Assembly: GCA_937876465.1 (NCBI GenBank)
Contig: CALEHV010000021.1
Span: 1 to 47,413 of the forward strand
Length of the DNA: 47,413 nucleotides
Source of the DNA: an uncultured Bacillota bacterium
GTDB taxonomy: Bacteria; Bacillota_I; Bacilli_A; RFN20; CAG-826
Direction: 5' to 3'
The notes beneath the pieces were generated by a model. It had not been told where the DNA came from. It ran no database searches and worked only from the letters and a program-made list of their open reading frames with translations. The position numbers and the translations under genes are program-made. Positions 1 to 7,166 of the stretch are shown here, one piece after another; the first letter of the stretch is position 1; each line of letters starts with the position of its first letter.

Positions 1-53
1 TCGTCAGGCCCATAACCTGAAGGTCGTTGGTTCAAATCCTTCTCCCGCAACCA
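1..53 (+). tRNA. tRNA-Met (CAT), 3' part only
   Basis: The first 53 bases are the 3' portion of a tRNA. The anticodon stem is positions 4-8 paired with 16-20 (TCAGG/CCTGA), the loop is CCCATAA with CAT at 11-13, the T-loop TTCAAAT is at 31-37, and CCA is encoded at 51-53. Overall order resembles bacterial initiator tRNA, but the three G-C pairs typical of initiators are replaced by A-T, G-C and G-C, position 33 is C instead of T, and the T-stem GTTGG/CCTTC has two T-T mismatches. The 5' half lies outside the window, so intact gene versus remnant cannot be settled. Confidence 0.7.
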
Positions 54-66
54 TTTAAAAGAAACG

Positions 67-97
67 AAGATGATAGATGATATTTATCATCTTTTTT
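67..97 (+). terminator. rho-independent terminator after the tRNA
   Basis: A 9-bp stem (AAGATGATA at 67-75 with TATCATCTT at 85-93) is followed by a T run to 97. It would end the tRNA transcript. Confidence 0.75.
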
Positions 98-132
98 CAT
101 ATTTATGGGCATTTTCTATTAATTTTAGGAAA

Positions 133-161
133 TAAAAAAGCAGTTTTTAATCGAACTGCTT
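133..161 (-). terminator. terminator of the serine recombinase operon
   Basis: An 8-bp stem (AAGCAGTT at 138-145 with AACTGCTT at 154-161) has an A run at 134-139 on the plus strand, giving a T run on the minus strand. It lies about 90 bases past the stop of the first minus-strand recombinase. A second small hairpin (TGCCGA/TCGGCA, 174-194) lies between them. Confidence 0.7.
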
Positions 162-247
162 GTTTTCATTAAATGCCGATTTTGAACCTCGGCAGGATGT
201 GAGAAACGTTTCAAATCGTTCCTTGGCACGTTGTTATTTTCAAAAAA

Positions 248-1876
248 TTAAGCATTTATGTAAATTCCAAAATTAGCTTTATATAATTGAGCTCTAACCT
301 TTATTTCATAAGCTCCATTAAGACATGTCTTTAAGTTCTTTAAATCTAGACCATTTATAGATTCTCTTCCTATAATGAAAACCAGGTGCAAACGATCTAT
401 AACAATCATGTGCTTGAAAAGATATCTAAAGGTGTTGGTGATATTATTTGAATCTACCAAATCTAATGATTTGAAAATATTATCAATTTCAGTTTCTGCA
501 TTCATTCCAGTAAGTAATTTGTTTTCAATTAATTCTTTCTCGAGAAGGTACTTTTCTAGTTCTTTGTGAATTTCATCTTTTAAAGAAAGAGAAGATTCGG
601 AATTACTGTTTTCTAAGCTGTTTAATTTTTCTCTCAAATAATCAATTCTTTCATTTAACGTATTAAGTTCGCACTTTGTTGCAGACTCATCAAACTTAAA
701 TGCCTCTTTAAGTTCATTTTTAAACTGAATAGGCTGAGTTCTTATGAGTTGTAGTTGTTTTATCAAGATAGCATTTAAATCATCTAAAAACACTGATTCA
801 CTATCTTTACAAGTTAATAACCCTTTGTTAGAACCACAAGCCAAGCATTTCTTAATCCCGCTTTTTGCATTGCTTAATCTTTTAATGTAGTAATTTTTGC
901 CGCAGTATGGGCAAATTCCAAATCCAGCATATTGTGATGGTGGTCTTTTTTCTTGACCTAGCGCTTTACCCATTTTAGTTCTTCTTTCTTCTCTTAACGC
1001 ACAAGCTTTCTCCCATATTTCTCTTGAAACGATAGCTGGATGACCATCTTTTATATAATAAGCATCTTTTTCGCCACGATTAACAACCTGACTTCTAGCA
1101 GATATTTTTGGTGAGAATTGCTTATGCAATAAACAATCACCAGCATATTTCTCGTTGATGATCATGGTTCTTACTGATTTTTCTGTCCAATCAGATCTAC
1201 CTGTTCCGGTTTTATAACCTTTTTCCATCATTCTGCGAGCAATAAAAGAAGCAGACAATCTGTTTATATAAAGTTCAAAAACCTCACGAACTATTTTAGC
1301 TTCTTCTTCGATGATTATAACATTGCCATCTTCATCGTAGGCATAGCCTAACATCTCTTCAACAGGAATCCTATAACGGCCTTCCTTCATCCTTCTTTCC
1401 ATTGACCACTTCACATTTTCAGAAACATTAATAGCTTCTTGTTCTGCGAGTTTAGCATAAAGATTTAATGCAATAGTTGAGGAAGGATCTAGGGTTGATA
1501 TGTTTTCTTTTTCAAAATACACTTCAACGCCCATTTCTCTTAATTTGTTAATAGCGGTCATTACATCAAGGATATTTCTACCAAAACGAGATATTGATTT
1601 AACTAAAATAATATCTATTAAACCGTGCAGAGCTTTATCGACCATTCTGTTAAAACCATCTCTGGATTCAGTTGATGTTCCTGAAATACCATCATCTGCG
1701 TAAACTCCACAATATTCCCAGCTTGGATTTTTCATTATTTCTGTAGTATAAAACTGAATTTGAGTTTTTAGAGACATTTCAGCGAGATCCTTATTGCTAG
1801 AAACTCGAGCATAAGCACATACATTTAGTTTTCTTCCGTTGGTTGGAATTTTATGCTTTGTTACAATTGGCATCAT
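248..1876 (-). CDS. large serine recombinase (second of a tandem pair)
   Basis: Site-specific recombinase of the large serine (resolvase/invertase) family, expected to integrate or excise the element. In the 542-residue product the catalytic serine is S26 in YARVSS, followed by the resolvase motif SRFGRN near residue 95, a recombinase domain, a zinc ribbon (CPYC and CLAC pairs around residues 325-350) and a C-terminal coiled-coil region. AGGAGG at 1882-1887 (minus sense) lies 5 and 8 bases before ATG codons at 1876 and 1873; an upstream GTG at 1882 overlaps the ribosome binding site and was not chosen. The gene overlaps the upstream recombinase by 26 bases, so the two are probably translated together and may work as a pair. 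Confidence 0.93.
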   Translation of the reverse strand: MMPIVTKHKIPTNGRKLNVCAYARVSSNKDLAEMSLKTQIQFYTTEIMKNPSWEYCGVYADDGISGTSTESRDGFNRMVDKALHGLIDIILVKSISRFGRNILDVMTAINKLREMGVEVYFEKENISTLDPSSTIALNLYAKLAEQEAINVSENVKWSMERRMKEGRYRIPVEEMLGYAYDEDGNVIIIEEEAKIVREVFELYINRLSASFIARRMMEKGYKTGTGRSDWTEKSVRTMIINEKYAGDCLLHKQFSPKISARSQVVNRGEKDAYYIKDGHPAIVSREIWEKACALREERRTKMGKALGQEKRPPSQYAGFGICPYCGKNYYIKRLSNAKSGIKKCLACGSNKGLLTCKDSESVFLDDLNAILIKQLQLIRTQPIQFKNELKEAFKFDESATKCELNTLNERIDYLREKLNSLENSNSESSLSLKDEIHKELEKYLLEKELIENKLLTGMNAETEIDNIFKSLDLVDSNNITNTFRYLFKHMIVIDRLHLVFIIGRESINGLDLKNLKTCLNGAYEIKVRAQLYKANFGIYINA

Positions 1877-3566
1877 CTTCACCTCCTATCGAGACAACAT
1901 CAAAGAATAAAGTTTGATATCCCTTTTGAACTTTATCCTGATAAATAGGTTTTGCCTTTTTAATTATTTCTTTTATTGAATTGTAATTCGATTTAATAGC
2001 TGTTTTGCTTTTCAAAACGAACCTTAAACTTCCATCATCCATATGAATTGCAAAAGAAATGACGTTTCTTATTAATTCGATACTATTTGATGAATAATTG
2101 TTTAAAAGCCTATCAATTTCCGGCTTTTTTCTTTTTAATTCTCTATTTTCTTTTGCTAATTTTTGTAATTCTTCCATCTTGATGTTTATTGATAGAAGGT
2201 CTTGTTTTAAACCAAGAAACTTGGCATCAAAATCTTTAGACGTTTCTTTTTGATATACTTGGCTTTGTAAAAGTTTATTTATCTTGTTTTGCTTATCTAA
2301 ATATTCTTTTGAAAGTGCATTATACTCATCTACAAATTCCATAGTTTCTAATTGTTCGATAGTGGATTTAATCAGATTAATTGCAGTTGAGTCATCAAAC
2401 TTATTTAGTTCATTTAATACCTTCAGACATGCTTTCTCCGCAAGTCCATAATCAATTACATCCGAATTACAAACTACGTAGTTGGTTCCGTTTTTGTCTC
2501 GGTTTTTGCAGGTTAATACATAACTTTGATTATATGGATATTTAATTCTCCTAAGTGTTCTCCCACAATTTTCACAAATAATGAAACCTGATAGTGGTGT
2601 TTGATTTGATTTGATGATTGAATCATTAAACATTCCAGACTTATCAGCATCTAGAACCATTTGAACATAATCAAAAGCTTCCGGAGAAATGATTCCTTCA
2701 TGGTGATTATCGATTATGTACATTGGCTCAATACCATCATTAACAACTTGTTTGTGTGTAAGTACATCCAGTGTAACTGTCTTTTGATGAATAATTTGGC
2801 CTTTATATTTTTCGTTTCTTAAGATTCTGTAGATTTTCCATTTATCCCAGATTCTCTTGTTGTTTCCATAGACTTCCACATCCATTTTTTTGATCGCTTT
2901 TACTATTTGGCTGTAGGAGAAACCATCAATAAACATTTCAAAAATCTTTTCTATTAGATGGCTTTCTTTGTTTATGTACCAAGTGCCATCATTGTCGTTG
3001 CCGTAGCCTATGGTGTTATAGGCCGGTGTCTTTTTGATTCCTTTCTCCATTCTTTTATGAACACCCCATTTGACGTTTTCACTAATGGATCTTGATTCAG
3101 CTTCTGCTATTGCAGCTTGAATGGTAAGAATCAAATCAACGTTTTCTCTATTAGTGGTAATATTTTCTTTTTCAAAGTAAACACTCACACCAACTTCAGC
3201 TAGTTTTCTAATGTAGCTTAAGCAGTCTACCGTGTTACGTGCAAATCTAGATAAGGATTTAATCAATATTAAATCGATTTTGCCGGCCATGGCATCGTTA
3301 ATCATTTCTAAGAATCCTTTTCTGTGTTTGGTATTTGTGCCGCTTATTCCTTCATCAGAATACATTTTTACAAATTCCCATTCAGGGTTTTGCTTAATTC
3401 GTTCTTCGAATTCTTGTTTTTGAAAATCAAAGCTGTTCTTTTGATCTTCAAAATCGGTTGAAACTCTAGCATAACCACAGACTTTTTGTTTTCTTATTTT
3501 GCCTGTAACCTCATCGATTTTGATAGGAGGTTTTTTAGGAATTACTGTTATAGTTCTTTCTGACAT
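1851..3566 (-). CDS. large serine recombinase (first of a tandem pair)
   Basis: A 571-residue large serine recombinase. The catalytic serine is S36 in YARVST; SRFARN near residue 105 is the conserved resolvase arginine motif; the recombinase domain follows, then a zinc ribbon with CENC and later cysteines (around residues 345-385), and a long coiled-coil C-terminus. The start ATG has GAAAGGAG six bases upstream. It shares architecture with the downstream recombinase, with which it overlaps, but the two sequences are clearly diverged, so they are not a recent duplication. Tandem serine recombinases are known from SCC-type and other Gram-positive elements, where both may be needed for excision; dependence here is inference. 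Confidence 0.94.
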   Translation of the reverse strand: MSERTITVIPKKPPIKIDEVTGKIRKQKVCGYARVSTDFEDQKNSFDFQKQEFEERIKQNPEWEFVKMYSDEGISGTNTKHRKGFLEMINDAMAGKIDLILIKSLSRFARNTVDCLSYIRKLAEVGVSVYFEKENITTNRENVDLILTIQAAIAEAESRSISENVKWGVHKRMEKGIKKTPAYNTIGYGNDNDGTWYINKESHLIEKIFEMFIDGFSYSQIVKAIKKMDVEVYGNNKRIWDKWKIYRILRNEKYKGQIIHQKTVTLDVLTHKQVVNDGIEPMYIIDNHHEGIISPEAFDYVQMVLDADKSGMFNDSIIKSNQTPLSGFIICENCGRTLRRIKYPYNQSYVLTCKNRDKNGTNYVVCNSDVIDYGLAEKACLKVLNELNKFDDSTAINLIKSTIEQLETMEFVDEYNALSKEYLDKQNKINKLLQSQVYQKETSKDFDAKFLGLKQDLLSINIKMEELQKLAKENRELKRKKPEIDRLLNNYSSNSIELIRNVISFAIHMDDGSLRFVLKSKTAIKSNYNSIKEIIKKAKPIYQDKVQKGYQTLFFDVVSIGGEDDANCNKA

Positions 3567-3587
3567 TTTAGTCTCCTTTCTTAATGA

Positions 3588-3629
3588 TATATTCGCTCTT
3601 TTTCAAGTATATATCAAAGATATATACTT
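3588..3629 (-). promoter_or_regulatory. inverted repeat and leader of the recombinase gene
   Basis: A perfect 11-bp inverted repeat with a 3-base loop (AAGTATATATC, AAA, GATATATACTT at 3605-3629) precedes GAGCGAATATA (minus strand, 3598-3588). The same two blocks, TATATC-TTT-GATATA and GAGCGAATATA, recur at 22189-22214 in front of another gene. No T run follows, so this is more like an operator than a terminator. It sits between the small gene and the first recombinase. Confidence 0.55.
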
Positions 3630-3770
3630 TTATTTTAAAGCAAAAAGACCTAAATCTTTTCTGATTTTTGTTAGCATGAAATCACATTGTATTTGAGATA
3701 GGATTTTATTTTCTAGAAGATATAAAATTCTAAGTTTTACTTCTTCATAGAGTTTTTCTTTTTCGCTCAT
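3630..3770 (-). CDS. small 46-residue protein upstream of the recombinases
   Basis: A 46-codon reading frame on the minus strand beginning MSEKEKLYEEVK and ending GLFALK, with AAAGGA a few bases before its ATG at 3770. It is charged and helical, with a pattern (LENKILSQIQCDFMLTKIRKDLG) loosely like small SHOCT-type helical proteins found beside recombinase genes; I cannot assign a function. It reads in the same direction as the recombinases and may be the first gene of their transcript, although the 11-bp inverted repeat starts immediately after its stop. Confidence 0.55.
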   Translation of the reverse strand: MSEKEKLYEEVKLRILYLLENKILSQIQCDFMLTKIRKDLGLFALK

Positions 3771-3791
3771 CTTTATCCTTTCTTATTGACG

Positions 3792-3816
3792 AAAAAAGCT
3801 GGCGTACACCAGCTTT
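3792..3816 (-). terminator. terminator downstream of the repressor gene
   Basis: Stem AAAGCTGG (3795-3802) pairs with CCAGCTTT (3809-3816) around a 6-base loop; on the minus strand it runs into TTTTTT. It would end the leftward repressor transcript. Between it and the repressor stop (3817-3954) I see only a weak hairpin (TAGGAT/ATCCTA, about 3863-3890) and no gene. Confidence 0.65.
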
Positions 3817-3954
3817 AGTTTTGGGGATTCGAATTAACCGAAAACCTCCGAAAGGACTAAATAGGATTATTGTGAGTCAGAAGATCCTACATAGAACAGC
3901 ACGTATAATTTATCAATTTCAAAATGGGTTTTCAATGGCCCAAGTGGGCAAGTT

Positions 3955-4533
3955 TTAGAAGAAACCTTCGATTCTAAAATTTTGTGTTAACTTGCCGTGA
4001 TACAAGCCAAAGACCATTAGGTCTTCTTGTTCTCTTTTCTTTAGCGAAATTAACTGATTGTTATATTCAAAAGAAATTACATCATCGTTTTTATAAACTT
4101 TCCCGATGAGAAATTTGTCTTTGTATTTGAATAACATTGTTTCTCCTGAGGAAACTGTGTCTGTCCTTAAGAATGTATAAACATCTAAACCATCATGTAT
4201 AAGCAGAACATTATCGAGAATAGTGGTGACCTTGGTTCTTGCTTTTCTTTTGATTTGGCCATTATCGATTCTTAAAGATTCAAAAGAAATGGTCGCATCT
4301 TTGACACCACCCACATTATTAGAAACTAAATCATCTAAAGAACAACCATAAACATTAGCAATTTTAATAAGCATATTTAGCGAAGGATCTCTTACGCCTT
4401 TTTCATAGTTATAATAAGCTCTTTCAGTTATGCCTAAAGCTGCTGAAATTTCTTTCACAGAGAAGTCTTTTCTTTCTCTTAGATATTTTAAATTGCTGGC
4501 AATTTCAGCTGTTGTTAGTTGTTCTATATTCAT
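3955..4533 (-). CDS. CI-like phage repressor (XRE HTH, S24-like C-terminus)
   Basis: A 192-residue regulator. Residues 8-65 form a classic XRE helix-turn-helix (VKEISAALGITERAYYNYEKG). The C-terminal half (about 100-190) has the beta-rich order of LexA/CI S24-like domains, but I see no GDSM serine motif and no Ala-Gly cleavage site, so self-cleavage is doubtful. A TTG in frame at 4548 would add five residues; ATG at 4533 was preferred. It is divergent from the Cro-like gene at 4771, the usual lysogeny switch layout. Repression of the rightward early genes through the operator region at 4571-4680 is inferred. Confidence 0.85.
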   Translation of the reverse strand: MNIEQLTTAEIASNLKYLRERKDFSVKEISAALGITERAYYNYEKGVRDPSLNMLIKIANVYGCSLDDLVSNNVGGVKDATISFESLRIDNGQIKRKARTKVTTILDNVLLIHDGLDVYTFLRTDTVSSGETMLFKYKDKFLIGKVYKNDDVISFEYNNQLISLKKREQEDLMVFGLYHGKLTQNFRIEGFF

Positions 4534-4570
4534 TTTTGTGTCTTTCAAATTGATTAACTAAAATTATATT

Positions 4571-4680
4571 ATTCAAATTGTTCAAAATCAATGTTTAATG
4601 TAATTTTAATACTCAAGTTAGTTATACATAGTATAAAATTAAGATATAGAAAAATGTTCGGAACAAATCGTTCAATTTTG
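4571..4680. promoter_or_regulatory. lysogeny switch operator region
   Basis: Between the divergent regulators lies a perfect 11-bp palindrome TGTTCGGAACA (4655-4665) and related half sites TTGTTCAA (4578-4585) and CGTTCAAT (4669-4676). Spaced half sites between cI- and cro-like genes are typical repressor operators; which protein binds is inference. Confidence 0.5.
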
Positions 4681-4770
4681 CATTTATTTTTTGTGTGACC
4701 TTAACTTCATTTTTTTCATCTTCTAAACTATCAAACACAGCGAACTATACCGACTGGAGAGGAGGGAAAA

Positions 4771-5049
4771 GTGGCAAACCATAGAGATTCAATAACAATA
4801 CGCAGGGAATACCTGATAAAAAAGCAAAAGGCTCTAGGCATGAGCAATTTTGAAGTTGCGGAAAAATTAGATATATCTGCGCGTTATTATGCACGAATTC
4901 TTGATGGAGTAAGAGGTAGATGTTTGTCTGCAGTGCTATTAGAGAAAATTTGCAAAGTTTTTTCTTTTAGCGAAAAGGACCTTTTGAGACTGGAAGCTGA
5001 ATTCCAATTAAAATCCGAAGAAATAAAAAGGACCAAAGATGCCGCATAG
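4771..5049 (+). CDS. Cro-like XRE regulator
   Basis: A 92-residue DNA-binding protein starting at GTG with GGAGG five bases upstream. The HTH is visible at about residues 22-55 (MSNFEVAEKLDISARYYARI). It is the first rightward gene opposite the repressor, so a Cro-like role in the switch to lytic growth is likely from position; the sequence alone only shows an XRE fold. Confidence 0.75.
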   Translation: MANHRDSITIRREYLIKKQKALGMSNFEVAEKLDISARYYARILDGVRGRCLSAVLLEKICKVFSFSEKDLLRLEAEFQLKSEEIKRTKDAA

Positions 5050-5061
5050 CATCAATGATCC

Positions 5062-5090
5062 CCGGTAACAATCGTGAGTCGCTACCGGTA
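5062..5090. other. hairpin/palindrome before the tyrosine recombinase
   Basis: CCGGTA (5062-5067) pairs with TACCGG (5083-5088) around a 15-base loop, and TACCGGTA (5083-5090) is itself palindromic. No T run follows. It may be a protein binding site or leader hairpin; a related TACCCGGTA motif lies upstream of the metK-like gene (23505, 23523). Confidence 0.4.
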
Positions 5091-5128
5091 CCATATTTCA
5101 ATAAAAGGAGGTTTTTATCAAGATAGTT

Positions 5129-6082
5129 ATGAACGAAAAATTAAAAGAAAACATTGACGAATTCTTAATTACACTAGCTTTAAAAAGCAGGAGTGATACG
5201 ACAATCAAAACCTATCAAAGGATATTAAATGATTATTTTGAGTATTGTCAGAAGAACGGCATAGCACAGCAAGATCGTCTAACCATTCTTGGCTATAAAC
5301 GATATTTGGAAAGTAAGCCAAATAAACCAGCTATCTCAACACTTAAGATAATTTTTTCTTGTTTGAGAAGTTTTTATTCCGAAATGGAATTACAAGGAAG
5401 AGCGGTGGACATTGCTCGACTTGTAAAAATTAAGGGTATTCAAAATACTTTTGTTAAGTCCGCGTTAACTTATGAGCAGGCCCAAGCCTTATCTAAAAAA
5501 GCAACATTCAGAGCGAAACAAAGATACCACACTATAGTGGATGTTCGTAATGATGCTATTATTTGGCTCATGTTAACTGCCGGTTTAAGATGCATTGAAG
5601 TAGCAAGAGCAAATAAGGATGATATTCAAATTCTTAGTGAAGAAAAAGAAATCTACCGTTTATGGGTACAGGGCAAAGGGCATACTACGAAAGATCAATT
5701 CGTAATGCTTGAACCACATACTTATGAAAAGATTCAGTTTTATTTATCTCAAAGAACAGATGATATTCCTGCTTTGTTTGTCTCACATCCACATCGTTCT
5801 TTAGTTAAAACTAATCGTTTAGAATCTAGAGAAATTTCGATGATGGTTAAGGACATGCTTAGAAGTATAGGAATTGATGATCCTAAAATTACCGCTCATT
5901 CGCTTAGACATACATGCGCTATGCTGGCATTTGATAAATTGGGAATGACTACGGACCAAGTTCAACAAACATTGCGCCATAGTGATCCTAAAGTAACAAA
6001 CATTTATACGGAACAAGGAACAAGAATCAATAAAGGTGTCGAAACACAGCTAGGAGATTTGCTCGGTCAAAAAAGGAAATGA
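5129..6082 (+). CDS. XerC/XerD-like tyrosine recombinase
   Basis: A 317-residue tyrosine recombinase: an N-terminal SAM-like core-binding domain (1-100) and a catalytic domain with R154 (TAGLRCIEV), K183 (QGKGHTTKD), H257 and R260 (HSLRH), H284 (LRHSDP) and nucleophile Y293. Length and motif spacing match XerC/XerD-type integrases. AAAGGAGG at 5104-5111 is 17 bases from the ATG; the codon at normal spacing in frame is ATC at 5117, so either the start is poorly coupled or a rare start is used. It coexists with two serine recombinases, so it may be a second integrase, serve genome multimer resolution, or act with the HTH protein at 6841. Confidence 0.92.
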   Translation: MNEKLKENIDEFLITLALKSRSDTTIKTYQRILNDYFEYCQKNGIAQQDRLTILGYKRYLESKPNKPAISTLKIIFSCLRSFYSEMELQGRAVDIARLVKIKGIQNTFVKSALTYEQAQALSKKATFRAKQRYHTIVDVRNDAIIWLMLTAGLRCIEVARANKDDIQILSEEKEIYRLWVQGKGHTTKDQFVMLEPHTYEKIQFYLSQRTDDIPALFVSHPHRSLVKTNRLESREISMMVKDMLRSIGIDDPKITAHSLRHTCAMLAFDKLGMTTDQVQQTLRHSDPKVTNIYTEQGTRINKGVETQLGDLLGQKRK

Positions 6083-6104
6083 GTTATGAAAGGAATGTTA
6101 GAAC

Positions 6105-6860
6105 ATGCTTATTTCCAAAGAAATGGAAGGCGTAGGGACTCTTAGAATTTCCCGCGTTGACCATGATTTTGTTTATTGTCTTAAGGATTCATGCGATTTA
6201 TTAAAATTGAAACTAGGCAATAGAATCAGAAGTGAACTAATTTCTGAAGAAGTATATCTGCTGCCAATTCATGAGGGGACCAGGAATAAAAGTGTTCTCT
6301 TTATTGGTTTGAAAAATCTTAATAAGTTGTTTAACTTAGCTCAAGACCAATCCAGATCTACTTTAGTTGCAGAATGGCTCACAAAAGATGTATTCCCATT
6401 CTTTGTCAGAGGCGATGAGTATACATTAGAAAAATTAGAGGACCCATCAATGCGAATGAGTTTATTGTCCGATTATGAACAAGCTAAATTCAAAATTGCA
6501 CAAATGGAAGCCAAGCAAAAGGACAACAAACCTTATCTGGATTCTATGATTGAAATATTCGGAAGAAAGAATGCTATAAGCTTAAATGTTTATTATGATC
6601 AGATATTTAATAGAGGATTCCCTAAAGGGAAATTCTTCGCAATGCTTAGATCGTTTGGAATTCTGAATGAAGAAAACCAGGTAACACAAGAATATCTAGA
6701 TAATGTTCGTTTTAAGAAGATTACAACAATCTCTACAGTGTGTGGCAAGAAGATTACTACGGAAGTGGTGTTTGTAACCAAATCAGGCATTACTTTAATC
6801 GAACAGCTATTAAATTCTTTTGAAGGAGATAGCCATTTCAATGAACGAAACAAAGGATAA
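6105..6860 (+). CDS. phage antirepressor (KilAC-type C-terminus)
   Basis: A 251-residue protein in the usual antirepressor position after the switch and integrase. The N-terminal 105 residues carry a BRO/ANT-like segment (LFIGLKNLNKLFNLAQDQS, AEWLTKDVFPF); the C-terminal half has the winged KilAC-like pattern (IFGRKNAISLNVYYDQIF, FFAMLRSFGILNEENQ, TQEYLD). Such proteins inhibit or replace repressors during early lytic growth. ATG at 6105 has AAAGGA ten bases upstream. The end overlaps the next gene by 20 bases. Confidence 0.75.
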   Translation: MLISKEMEGVGTLRISRVDHDFVYCLKDSCDLLKLKLGNRIRSELISEEVYLLPIHEGTRNKSVLFIGLKNLNKLFNLAQDQSRSTLVAEWLTKDVFPFFVRGDEYTLEKLEDPSMRMSLLSDYEQAKFKIAQMEAKQKDNKPYLDSMIEIFGRKNAISLNVYYDQIFNRGFPKGKFFAMLRSFGILNEENQVTQEYLDNVRFKKITTISTVCGKKITTEVVFVTKSGITLIEQLLNSFEGDSHFNERNKG

Positions 6861-7038
6861 CTTATCAACTTACACAATACATGAAGCAGCAGAGTTGTTG
6901 CACCTTTCACCAATCACCGTACGAAGATATGTAACCGAAGGAAAAATTCGCGGTTTTAAAGTCGGCAGAGTGCTGAGAGTGACACGTGCAGCTGTTGAAG
7001 ATTTCATTAAAGCTGCAGAAGAAAAGCTAAAGAAATAA
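6841..7038 (+). CDS. excisionase-family HTH protein
   Basis: A 65-residue MerR-like winged helix (HTH_17): YTIHEAAELLHLSPITVRRY, then GKIRGFKVGRVLRVTRAAV, the typical excisionase/Xis pattern covering nearly the whole protein. AAGGAG at 6823-6828 precedes the ATG by 12 bases; an upstream TTG at 6820 overlaps the ribosome binding site and was rejected. Position after a tyrosine recombinase and antirepressor suggests recombination directionality or early regulation. Confidence 0.85.
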   Translation: MNETKDNLSTYTIHEAAELLHLSPITVRRYVTEGKIRGFKVGRVLRVTRAAVEDFIKAAEEKLKK

Positions 7039-7039
7039 T

Positions 7040-7134
7040 GGTTGAAGTAATACAAGTTATATCAAACGTTAAGTCTATCTTTAGCGAACAATATAGTGGT
7101 TACAACTAATGTTGAGATATCACTAGTTATCAAA
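7040..7134 (+). repeat. dispersed noncoding element, copy 1
   Basis: A 33-base core (7040-7072) ending GTTATATCAAACGTTAA is nearly identical to cores at 15855-15887 and 20131-20163, all in the same orientation. Each core has a GTTTGA-type arm 16 bases before TCAAAC; in this copy it is GGTTGA. Downstream, TTGAGATATCAC (7112-7123) matches the second block of the other copies, with a longer spacer holding TATCTTTAGCGAACAATATAG, which resembles the element at 22189. It lies directly before the replication gene. Confidence 0.75.
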
Positions 7135-7139
7135 AATAT

Positions 7140-7166
7140 AGGAGGGAATTTTAATGAATTAATATG
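7140..7166 (+). promoter_or_regulatory. two-codon leader ORF before the replication gene
   Basis: AGGAGGG at 7140-7146 is ideally placed (7 bases) for ATG at 7154, but that frame reads ATG AAT TAA. The replication gene starts at ATG 7164, 17 bases from the ribosome binding site and one base after the TAA; an in-frame TAA at 7152 excludes a longer start. This suggests reinitiation after a minimal upstream ORF. Confidence 0.5.

Noticed and set aside
174..240. tRNA-like fragment (GGTTCAAAATC, minus strand) after the recombinase gene
   Set aside because: Only a 6-bp hairpin is formed; no acceptor stem, anticodon arm or CCA could be assembled.
3817..3900. T-arm-like GGTTAATTCGAATCCC on the minus strand
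   Set aside because: No matching tRNA arms around it; considered chance or a remnant not worth calling.
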